Below are positions 1 through 5,695 of a stretch of 6,931 bases of DNA, one piece after another. The notes beneath the pieces were generated by a model. The model saw only the letters and a list, made by a program, of their open reading frames with translations, was not told the origin of the DNA and made no database searches. The position numbers and the translations under genes were made by a program. The DNA is from Candidatus Zhuqueibacterota bacterium (GTDB lineage: Bacteria; Zhuqueibacterota; Zhuqueibacteria; Residuimicrobiales; Krinioviventaceae), in NCBI GenBank assembly GCA_003854995.1, contig RQOI01000381.1:1-6931 (forward strand), given 5' to 3'. The first letter of the stretch is position 1, and each line of letters opens with the position of its first letter.

Positions 1-1541
1 ATTCCCGCGATAGAACCGCCGAGGGTGAATTCATCCGTCTGGTTGACTTGGGCGCTGTCCCTCGCCGCGACCTGCTCGAGCGTTGCGCCGGCGTTGAGGC
101 CGGCATACGCCGCAGCCGCAGCGGCCTTGGCAGCTTCCATGCGCTTTTCTGATTGCAGGCTGCTCTTGATGCGGGCGGTGACTTGTTCCAGCGGTTGCAT
201 GCGCTCTCCGATGATCTCTTTCAGCTCCACCAGGAGATAGCCGCGATCCGTATAGAGGACAGAGCTCACAGCACCGATTTTCGATCGAAAGGCGAAGCGA
301 TTGACGCGTTGCTCCATACCAATGCCGGGCACAAAGCCTTCGATTTCAAAGGGTTGCGTCGTATTCACCTGCAGGCTCTCGGCTTCCGCTACGGTTCGCA
401 GGTTAGCCTGTTTGGCCAGCTCTGCCAGGTCGGCTGCATCATTCTGCAGGTTTTCTCGCGTGGCGTTCGATGCTTCAATCTTGAGCAGAATATGACTCGC
501 CTTGACCTCCTCTTCGCCGTCCTGCCTGCGCTTGTCTTCGACCTTTATGATGTGCAGTCCGTATTGCGATTCGACGGGCCCGACGATGTCGCCGACTTGC
601 GCGGCAAATGCCGCGTCAGCGAACGGTTTGACCATGGCCGTTCGTTTAAAATATCCCAGATCGCCGCCGCTTTCTGCCGAGCCCGGATCCTGCGAATAGA
701 GCTGTGCCATCTGCGCGAAATCCATGCCGCTTTTTGCGTCCTGCACGAGTTCCTCGGCCTGCTGAAAAACAGCCTGGCTGTCGGCTGCCGTCGGCTTTAA
801 TTCAAAGAGAACATAATCGACCACTCGCTTTTCATTTTCAAAATAGTCATCCTTGTTCTTTTCATAATAGGCCTTGATCTCCGCATCGGTCGGCTCTGCG
901 ATCGCGCTCACGTTGGCGCTGTTATAAAAGATATAGTTCACCTGCGCTCTCATATTATTTTTCATGAACTCTAGTCGGGCATCATCGTCCGTGACGATCG
1001 GCGTGGCATTGAGCAGGGTGCTGAGTTTCTGAAAAGGCAGGGCGTTGCGCAGGTAATAGATCACGCCATCCCATTGTTCGTCCAGCTGCGCATCGTTCAA
1101 CGCTGCTTCGTAGAGCGCCATATTGAATACGCCGTTTGAATCCTGAAAGGCCGGCGTTTCGCGAATGATTTGCGGCGGATTGTTCCACAGTTCAGCCGTA
1201 ATTTCATCGTCGCTGGGGACGAGATGCAACTTGTCAACGACCTCGCTCAGCAAAATTTGTTGCACGAGCCGTTCGAAAACCTGGTTTTCGATCTGCTGCA
1301 GCTGATAGCCTTCCGGATCCGCACCGGTCTGCTCTCGTTGCGCTTTGATCTCCTGCTGAAAAGCTCGATTGAATTCATCATAACTGATATCGTTGCCATT
1401 CACCTGGGCAATGACGCCCTGTGGACGTCGTCCCTGAAATCCTCCCATGCCCCAGTCAAATATAATCGTCGCAATGAATGTGAGGACCAGAATCAATAGA
1501 ATGGTCTTCATGCTCTCGCGCATTTTGTTCATGACAGCCAT
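1..1541 (-). CDS. ppiD: PpiD-like membrane-anchored peptidyl-prolyl cis-trans isomerase (SurA_N + parvulin), C-terminus cut by window edge
   Basis: This is a periplasmic folding helper that should sit on the outer face of the inner membrane and assist newly exported proteins. The frame stays open to base 1, giving 513 visible residues; E. coli PpiD has about 620. One N-terminal membrane segment (about residues 13-28) is followed by FDWGMGG and a SurA-type N-terminal chaperone region (about 42-235). A parvulin (PpiC rotamase) domain spans about 238-337, with its core SGGDLGYF at 291-298 and GLHII at 328-332. A second parvulin-like start, KASHILL (347-353), opens a diverged repeat ending near 441, then an Ala-rich helix (about 468-480). 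The first domain has VDYVL where active parvulins usually have a HIL motif, so its isomerase activity is uncertain. The ATG at 1541 is chosen because GAGG (1553-1550) lies 8 bases upstream; the ATG at 1560 is out of frame. The gene lies 82 bases downstream of the desulfurase-SelD gene on the same strand and probably has its own promoter. The PpiD-like architecture is clear; strict orthology to E. coli PpiD is not shown. Confidence 0.9.
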   Translation of the reverse strand, partial: MAVMNKMRESMKTILLILVLTFIATIIFDWGMGGFQGRRPQGVIAQVNGNDISYDEFNRAFQQEIKAQREQTGADPEGYQLQQIENQVFERLVQQILLSEVVDKLHLVPSDDEITAELWNNPPQIIRETPAFQDSNGVFNMALYEAALNDAQLDEQWDGVIYYLRNALPFQKLSTLLNATPIVTDDDARLEFMKNNMRAQVNYIFYNSANVSAIAEPTDAEIKAYYEKNKDDYFENEKRVVDYVLFELKPTAADSQAVFQQAEELVQDAKSGMDFAQMAQLYSQDPGSAESGGDLGYFKRTAMVKPFADAAFAAQVGDIVGPVESQYGLHIIKVEDKRRQDGEEEVKASHILLKIEASNATRENLQNDAADLAELAKQANLRTVAEAESLQVNTTQPFEIEGFVPGIGMEQRVNRFAFRSKIGAVSSVLYTDRGYLLVELKEIIGERMQPLEQVTARIKSSLQSEKRMEAAKAAAAAAYAGLNAGATLEQVAARDSAQVNQTDEFTLGGSIAG

Positions 1542-1598
1542 GCCGATAACCTCGTTTCATCTTTCGTATTTGCTGATTAATGCACTATAAAACCAAAA

Positions 1599-1627
1599 AA
1601 TATAACGCTAAAAGGCATCAAAATCAA
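1599..1627 (-). promoter_or_regulatory. Candidate sigma70-type promoter for the PpiD-like gene
   Basis: Read on the minus strand, TTGATT (1627-1622) and TATATT (1604-1599) are separated by 17 bases, a good match to -35/-10 spacing. The predicted start of transcription near 1592 would leave a leader of about 50 bases before the ATG at 1541. The -35 box overlaps the TGA stop (1626-1624) of the upstream gene. The same hexamer and spacing occur in the PTS promoter at 3884. The gap 1542-1623 is AT-rich, and I see no hairpin terminator in it, so read-through from the upstream gene is also possible. Confidence 0.35.
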
Positions 1628-3825
1628 GGTCTTTTTGCGATGACGTGAATGAGCCCAGCTCCTTTCCCTTCGATCGCTCCGATGATCGCACAGGTTGTCG
1701 CGCATCTGGCCTGCAGAGCGGATAACAGCTGATCGGCCTGATCGGCAGCGACCGCGAAGAGCAATCCGCCGGATGTCTGCGCGTCAGCGAGCAGTAATTT
1801 ATCGACATGCGGCAAATGGTCGGCAAAGCGAACAAACTGTGCGGCATAATCGAGGTTGTCAACCGTGCCGCCGGGCACGGCTCCGGCATTCGCCAGCTCG
1901 ATGGCGCCGTCGATGACGGGCGCCTGGTCAAAGTAAAGGACAGCATCGACCAGGCTCGCGCGCGTCATTTCACTCAGATGGCCCAGGAGGCCAAAGCCGG
2001 TGATGTCCGTGCAGGCGTGAATGGCAAATAATTTCGCCGTCTCGGCTGCTTCGCGATTCAGCGCGCTCATGATGCGTATCGCCTCCCTTTCCATGGTCAG
2101 CGTCGTCATTCCTCGTTTCAGCGCTGTAGAGATGATCCCCAGCCCCAGCGGTTTGGTGAGAATCAGGAGGTCGCCGGGTTGTGCGCCGGCGTTGCGCCAG
2201 ATCTGGTGCGGATCAACTCTGCCCGTCACGGCCAGGCCGTATTTGGGTTCGGTGTCATCAATGGTGTGACCGCCGATGATGGATATGCCGGCCTGCGCGA
2301 CCTTGTCAGATGCCCCGGCCAGAATGGTCTCCAGGACGCTCATCGGCAATCTGTTGGCCGGAAATCCGACAATATTCAACGCGAACAGCGGTTCTGCACC
2401 CATGGCGTAGATATCGCTCAACGAATTGGCAGCGGCGATGGCGCCAAAGTGATACGGGTCATCGACAATGGGAGTGAAAAAATCGACCGTCTGGACAAGT
2501 GCCACGCCGGAATCGATCTTGTAGACAGCTGCGTCATCCGAGGATTCGGCATCGACGAGGATGTTTTCATCTTTTGCTTTGGGCAAAGTTTTCAGCACCT
2601 GTTCGAGAGCTTGCGGGCGAAGCTTGCAGGCGCAGCCGAGGCCGTGCGTGAAATGGGTCAGCTTTATGGGGCCGCTCTCGTCCACAGCTGCTTTATCGCC
2701 CTGCAATTTGCGGATGGTCGATGTCACCTGGTCGATGGCGATATCGATCTCTTCGGGCGTTGTGAGCGCACCGACGGAAAATCGAATCGTGCCCATGGCC
2801 CATTCGCTCGGCAGCTGCATGGCTTCCAGGACGTACGACAAGGTGATTTTATCGGAATGGCAGGCCGCTCCGGCGGACGCGGCGATCGTGTCAAGCTCTG
2901 AGAGGATGGTGTTCGCCTCCAGGCCGTAGAAACTGATGCTGAGCGTGTTGGGCAACCGTTTTTCCGGATGGCCGTTCAGCCGCATCTTTTCAATGTCCTT
3001 TTGCAGCCCGGCCAGAAGACGATCCGCTTCTCTTTTGAGCGTCGTCTGGATGGCCGGCAAATCGCGCTGGATGATCTCGCAGGCCTGGCCAAGACCGACA
3101 ATTTCAAGCACATTCTCGGTGCCGGCGCGCAGATTGCGTTCGTGATCAGCGCCATGCATCTGTTTCTCCAGCTCGATGCCGCGTCGGACATAGAGCGCGC
3201 CGATGCCTTTCGGCGCATAGAGTTTATGGCCGGCCAAAGAGAGCATGTCGACGCCAAGCTCCTGCACGCGCACCGGGATTTTGCCCACGGACTGGGCGGC
3301 GTCCGTATGCAACGCGATGCCGTGGTCGCGGGCGATTTCGCTCACGTCGGCGATGGGCTGGATCGTGCCCACCTCATTATTGGCATGCATGATGGTGATG
3401 AGAATGGTGTCGGGCCGAATGGCCTTTTGCAGATCATCGATGTGGATCATGCCGAATTCATCGACCGCGAGAAAGGTGATGCTGAATCCATGTTTTTGCA
3501 GAAAATAGCACACCGCATGCACGGCCGGATGTTCGATGGCCGATGTGATGATGTGGCGGCCTTGCGCCTGATGGGCGTCGGCATATCCTTTGATCGCCAG
3601 GTTATTTGACTCGCTGCCGCCGCTGGTGAAGTAAATTTCATCGCTGTCGCAGCCGAGGCATCCAGCCACCTGATTGCGGGCGTTTTCTATTGCCATTTTC
3701 GCCTGTACGCCATACCAATGCGTACTCGATGGATTTCCGAACCTGTCCAGATAGGGCAACATTGCGTCTTTCACCTCCTGATGCAGGGGCGTCGTGGCGT
3801 TGTAATCGAGATAGATATGCGGCAT
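1624..3825 (-). CDS. selD: Cysteine desulfurase (NifS/IscS type) - selenophosphate synthetase (SelD) fusion protein
   Basis: This is a 733-residue two-enzyme fusion. Residues 1-374 are a PLP-dependent class V aminotransferase fold of the cysteine desulfurase/selenocysteine lyase type: His99 (EHP) over the cofactor, HTDAAQ at 173-178 (Asp175 for the PLP nitrogen), Schiff-base Lys201 (SLAGHK), RAGTEN at 233-238, and catalytic Cys322 in SAGAACHS. About 12 linker residues lead into SelD (387-733). The SelD part has GLGCACK at 395-401 (Cys398 and Lys401 align with E. coli Cys17 and Lys20), DDAAVY at 430-435, VDFFTPIVDD at 447-456, SDIYAMG at 470-476, IGGHTID at 517-523, TDITGFGLLGHLSEM at 606-620 and DAQTSGG at 681-687. 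Inferred reaction: selenium mobilised from selenocysteine (or a persulfide/perselenide) is passed to SelD, which makes selenophosphate from selenide and ATP for selenocysteine or selenouridine. Both halves are near full family length with key residues intact. No in-frame UGA is present; the SelD active residue is Cys (TGC), not Sec. The ATG at 3825 has GAAAGG (3839-3834) 8 bases upstream. Substrate preference (Cys or Sec) cannot be read from sequence. Confidence 0.95.
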   Translation of the reverse strand: MPHIYLDYNATTPLHQEVKDAMLPYLDRFGNPSSTHWYGVQAKMAIENARNQVAGCLGCDSDEIYFTSGGSESNNLAIKGYADAHQAQGRHIITSAIEHPAVHAVCYFLQKHGFSITFLAVDEFGMIHIDDLQKAIRPDTILITIMHANNEVGTIQPIADVSEIARDHGIALHTDAAQSVGKIPVRVQELGVDMLSLAGHKLYAPKGIGALYVRRGIELEKQMHGADHERNLRAGTENVLEIVGLGQACEIIQRDLPAIQTTLKREADRLLAGLQKDIEKMRLNGHPEKRLPNTLSISFYGLEANTILSELDTIAASAGAACHSDKITLSYVLEAMQLPSEWAMGTIRFSVGALTTPEEIDIAIDQVTSTIRKLQGDKAAVDESGPIKLTHFTHGLGCACKLRPQALEQVLKTLPKAKDENILVDAESSDDAAVYKIDSGVALVQTVDFFTPIVDDPYHFGAIAAANSLSDIYAMGAEPLFALNIVGFPANRLPMSVLETILAGASDKVAQAGISIIGGHTIDDTEPKYGLAVTGRVDPHQIWRNAGAQPGDLLILTKPLGLGIISTALKRGMTTLTMEREAIRIMSALNREAAETAKLFAIHACTDITGFGLLGHLSEMTRASLVDAVLYFDQAPVIDGAIELANAGAVPGGTVDNLDYAAQFVRFADHLPHVDKLLLADAQTSGGLLFAVAADQADQLLSALQARCATTCAIIGAIEGKGAGLIHVIAKRP

Positions 3826-3883
3826 GTGGGGCGCCTTTCATGTTAACTTGCATATTTATCATAGTGTTGTATGGTTATTTTCA

Positions 3884-3912
3884 TTGATTCTTTTCCTGAA
3901 ATGTGTTATAAT
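3884..3912 (+). promoter_or_regulatory. Strong sigma70-type promoter of the PTS operon
   Basis: TTGATT (3884-3889) and a perfect TATAAT (3907-3912) are 17 bases apart. A TG at 3904-3905, one base before the -10 box, makes it an extended -10. Transcription would start near 3919 and give a short leader of about 20 bases. That leader contains TTTGGAG (3925-3931), the ribosome site of the IIC gene. It sits in the 114-base divergent gap (3826-3939) opposite the desulfurase-SelD gene. I saw no operator or catabolite-control site that I could defend. Confidence 0.7.
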
Positions 3913-3939
3913 AGGTTCTAAAAGTTTGGAGCGCAACCC

Positions 3940-4632
3940 ATGTGGGCTGATATTTTCCTCGCGAGTTTATGGGGCGGTATTGTCGCGCTTGATACGACCG
4001 CCCTGATGCAGATCATGATCTCTCGGCCAATGGTGGCATGCTCGATCGTCGGGCTGCTGCTCGGAAATATGCCGCTGGGTTTCATCATGGGCATTCTTGT
4101 CGAGTTGTTGTACATCAACGAGCTGCCCATCGGCGCTGCGAATTTTGCAGAAGGAAATGTCGGCTCGACCGCTGCCACCACCGTCGCCATCCTGATGACC
4201 AGGCAGCTGCCGCAGCATTATTACATGAGCATTGCATTGGCCCTGGTTTTGACCGTTGCCATCAGCTCTCTGGGCGGTCGACTCGTCGTGTTGAAACGAA
4301 GGATCAACGGTGTCTTTTATGAGCGATTGGTCTACAAAGAGATGCTTGCTCCTCGGCATATCAATGCAGCACAGTTATATGGAATCGCTTTGAGCTTTCT
4401 GGTCGGTTTTAGCACGGTAGCCATTTCATCTGTTATTTTTGTATCTGGCGCGACGTGGATCCTGTCGCGTCTGCCTGCAACATACGATAAAATATTTCAA
4501 CCTGCAATGGGCAGTGTACTGGCCGCGGGATGCGTTTTTCTCGCGCATCTTTTTTGGCGGCAGAAGCAGAAAAAATGGCTGTTTTTTCTGGGCCTTGGCG
4601 TTGGTCTGATTCTTTTTGTGAAATTCATCTGA
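3940..4632 (+). CDS. PTS mannose/fructose/sorbose-family membrane subunit IIC
   Basis: This is a 230-residue integral inner-membrane protein of the PTS EIIC Man/Sor family, which together with IID forms the sugar channel of the phosphotransferase system. The diagnostic N-terminal block is present: LDTTALMQIMISRP (17-30), GLLLGNMPLGFIMG (38-51), LVELLYINELPIGAA (53-67), then NVGSTAATTVAIL (73-85). Hydrophobic stretches at about 31-60, 74-87, 95-115, 145-170, 189-205 and 212-229 account for most of the protein. It is shorter than E. coli ManY (266 residues), mainly in the middle and C-terminus. It is first in the operon, with SD GGAG 8 bases before the ATG. In man-type operons IIA and IIB usually come before IIC; here a promoter and a divergent gene lie there instead. 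The family has no phosphorylation site in IIC, and the transported sugar cannot be told from sequence. Confidence 0.93.
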   Translation: MWADIFLASLWGGIVALDTTALMQIMISRPMVACSIVGLLLGNMPLGFIMGILVELLYINELPIGAANFAEGNVGSTAATTVAILMTRQLPQHYYMSIALALVLTVAISSLGGRLVVLKRRINGVFYERLVYKEMLAPRHINAAQLYGIALSFLVGFSTVAISSVIFVSGATWILSRLPATYDKIFQPAMGSVLAAGCVFLAHLFWRQKQKKWLFFLGLGVGLILFVKFI

Positions 4633-4634
4633 TG
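4630..4634 (+). other. TGATG stop/start overlap coupling IIC and IID
   Basis: The TGA stop of IIC (4630-4632) shares its A with the ATG of IID (4632-4634). No convincing Shine-Dalgarno lies before this ATG (the stretch reads TTTTTGTGAAATTCATC), so IID is probably translated by ribosomes finishing IIC. This keeps the two membrane subunits near equal amounts. Confidence 0.8.
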
Positions 4635-5381
4635 GCAATGCGAACGCGAAAAATTGATCGTTTCAACATCTTCATCCGCTGCTTTTTCATCCAGGCGTCA
4701 TGGAATTTCAAAGCGCTCATCGGACTGGGATTTTGTTTTTGTCTCATCCCCCTGGCCAGGCGCTTGTTTGAGACGGCAAAAGGTCGCGCGGAATTTCTGC
4801 GGCGTCACATCGACTTTTTCAACTCTCATCCCTATTTTGTCACCTGGTGTCTGGGCGCGGTCACCAAACTGGAAGAAGAAGCGCAGCGCAAAAATTGGCC
4901 GGATATGCGATCGATTTCCGTCTTTAAGGAAAGGTTGACCGGTCCGCTCGGCGTACAGGGTGATCAGCTCTTCTGGAATCGAATCAAGCCGTTGACAATT
5001 GCGGTTGCGATGGCTGTCGGTTTGACGTGCGGCTGGATCGCACTGCCGATCTTTTTGGTCATCTATAACATCCCGCATTTTTATATCCGGATCAGGGGAT
5101 GGCGACTCAGCTATCGCATGGGATTTGATATTGTCTCTGTTTTATCGAAGCGATGGTTTCAGGCTATCGGAGATAAAATCTCCACCGTCGGATTTTTCGT
5201 TGCGGGTGTGCTGATGGGCATAGCGGCGTGGTGGAGTCTTGGGCAAAATCTCGCTGTTCTCATCGCATTTTGTCTATCCGCGATAGCGACGATGGCGCTC
5301 ATCAGACTGCAAGTCGCCGTTAAATTTATCATACTGGCAGTCATCTGCATCGGAATCGTTGTGGGATTCTTCACCCTCTAA
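4632..5381 (+). CDS. PTS mannose/fructose/sorbose-family membrane subunit IID
   Basis: This is a 249-residue partner of IIC in the Man-family sugar channel. Family signatures in order: IRCFFIQASWNFKALIGLGF (15-34), RRHIDFFNSHPY (57-68), LGAVTKLEEE (74-83), then GPLGVQGDQLFW (104-115), matching the usual GPLaGiGDsxfW block. The C-terminal part is membrane: about 120-147, 183-203, 206-225 and 228-247. The soluble N-terminal half followed by membrane helices fits the family; E. coli ManZ is somewhat longer (about 285). The frame is open upstream to an ATG at 4530, but that would add 34 residues unlike the family and overlap IIC by 100 bases. The ATG at 4632, which overlaps the IIC stop, is therefore chosen; Met3 at 4638 is an alternative. 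A 24-base gap separates it from HPr, which lies in the same frame after the TAA at 5379-5381. Confidence 0.92.
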   Translation: MAMRTRKIDRFNIFIRCFFIQASWNFKALIGLGFCFCLIPLARRLFETAKGRAEFLRRHIDFFNSHPYFVTWCLGAVTKLEEEAQRKNWPDMRSISVFKERLTGPLGVQGDQLFWNRIKPLTIAVAMAVGLTCGWIALPIFLVIYNIPHFYIRIRGWRLSYRMGFDIVSVLSKRWFQAIGDKISTVGFFVAGVLMGIAAWWSLGQNLAVLIAFCLSAIATMALIRLQVAVKFIILAVICIGIVVGFFTL

Positions 5382-5384
5382 GAG

Positions 5385-5391
5385 AGAAGGA
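5385..5391 (+). promoter_or_regulatory. Ribosome-binding site for HPr with long spacing
   Basis: AGAAGGA is a good Shine-Dalgarno but lies 14 bases from the ATG at 5406, against 8 for the foldase, fusion and IIC genes and 5 for Enzyme I. No ATG, GTG or TTG exists in frame between the IID stop and 5406, so the start is fixed. The long spacing may lower HPr translation, or translation may depend partly on coupling to IID. Confidence 0.5.
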
Positions 5392-5405
5392 AATTCAAGT
5401 CAGAT

Positions 5406-5687
5406 ATGGTGTCAAATACGTTTGTCGTGAAAAATAAATATGGCATTCATGCCAGGCCGGCTCGCCTCATTGTCGAAACAGCCGTGCAGTTCAAGTCGGA
5501 TATTTTCCTGGTAAAAAACAATGACGAGATCAATGCAAAAAGCATCATGGGTATTCTCATGCTCGAGGCTCACAAAGGAACGGAGCTGGTGATAAAGTGT
5601 GATGGCGAAGATGAAGTGATGGCGCTGCAGCAGATGACGGAGGTCCTGGAAAAAATTTCAGAGATGAAGGAATGGGAAGAGGCATAG
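5406..5687 (+). CDS. ptsH: HPr, phosphocarrier protein of the PTS
   Basis: This is a 93-residue cytoplasmic phosphocarrier that takes phosphate from Enzyme I on a histidine and hands it to IIA proteins. The active site GIHARPA (13-19) puts the phosphorylated histidine at position 15, exactly as in classical HPr. A second conserved block, NAKSIMGILML (43-53), holds Ser46, the residue phosphorylated by HPr kinase/phosphorylase in lineages that have that enzyme. Length is close to the usual 85-90, with a short acidic tail (KEWEEA). It sits between IID and Enzyme I, the order expected when one operon carries both membrane subunits and the general PTS proteins. Whether Ser46 is used for regulation depends on an HPr kinase gene that is not in this window. 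Confidence 0.97.
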   Translation: MVSNTFVVKNKYGIHARPARLIVETAVQFKSDIFLVKNNDEINAKSIMGILMLEAHKGTELVIKCDGEDEVMALQQMTEVLEKISEMKEWEEA

Positions 5688-5695
5688 GAGCGTCT

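Noticed and set aside
153..800. Plus-strand open frame of 215 codons opposite the foldase
   Set aside because: The minus strand there encodes the parvulin domain with clear motifs; the plus-strand product is unlike any family I know.
1542..1623. Rho-independent terminator after the desulfurase-SelD gene
   Set aside because: T-runs occur on the minus strand but I find no GC-rich stem before them.
2621..2641. Selenocysteine (UGA) in SelD itself, as in some selD genes
   Set aside because: The codons at the active site are both TGC, and no in-frame TGA interrupts the gene.
2179..3609. Two long plus-strand frames (2179-2901 and 2968-3609) opposite the desulfurase-SelD gene
   Set aside because: Both overlap conserved enzyme motifs on the minus strand and are shadow frames.
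3858..3863. TATGAT on the minus strand as a -10 box for the desulfurase-SelD gene
   Set aside because: No credible -35 hexamer lies 16-18 bases upstream (the site reads CAATGA), so the promoter of this gene is left unassigned although it must lie in or near this gap.
3858..3875. Imperfect dyad ATCATA-N6-TATGGT as an operator
   Set aside because: Only 5 of 6 positions pair and the stretch is AT-rich; chance is a sufficient explanation.
4530..4631. Longer IID start at ATG 4530
   Set aside because: It adds 34 residues that do not resemble the family and overlaps IIC by 100 bases; the start at 4632 fits the family and forms a TGATG overlap.
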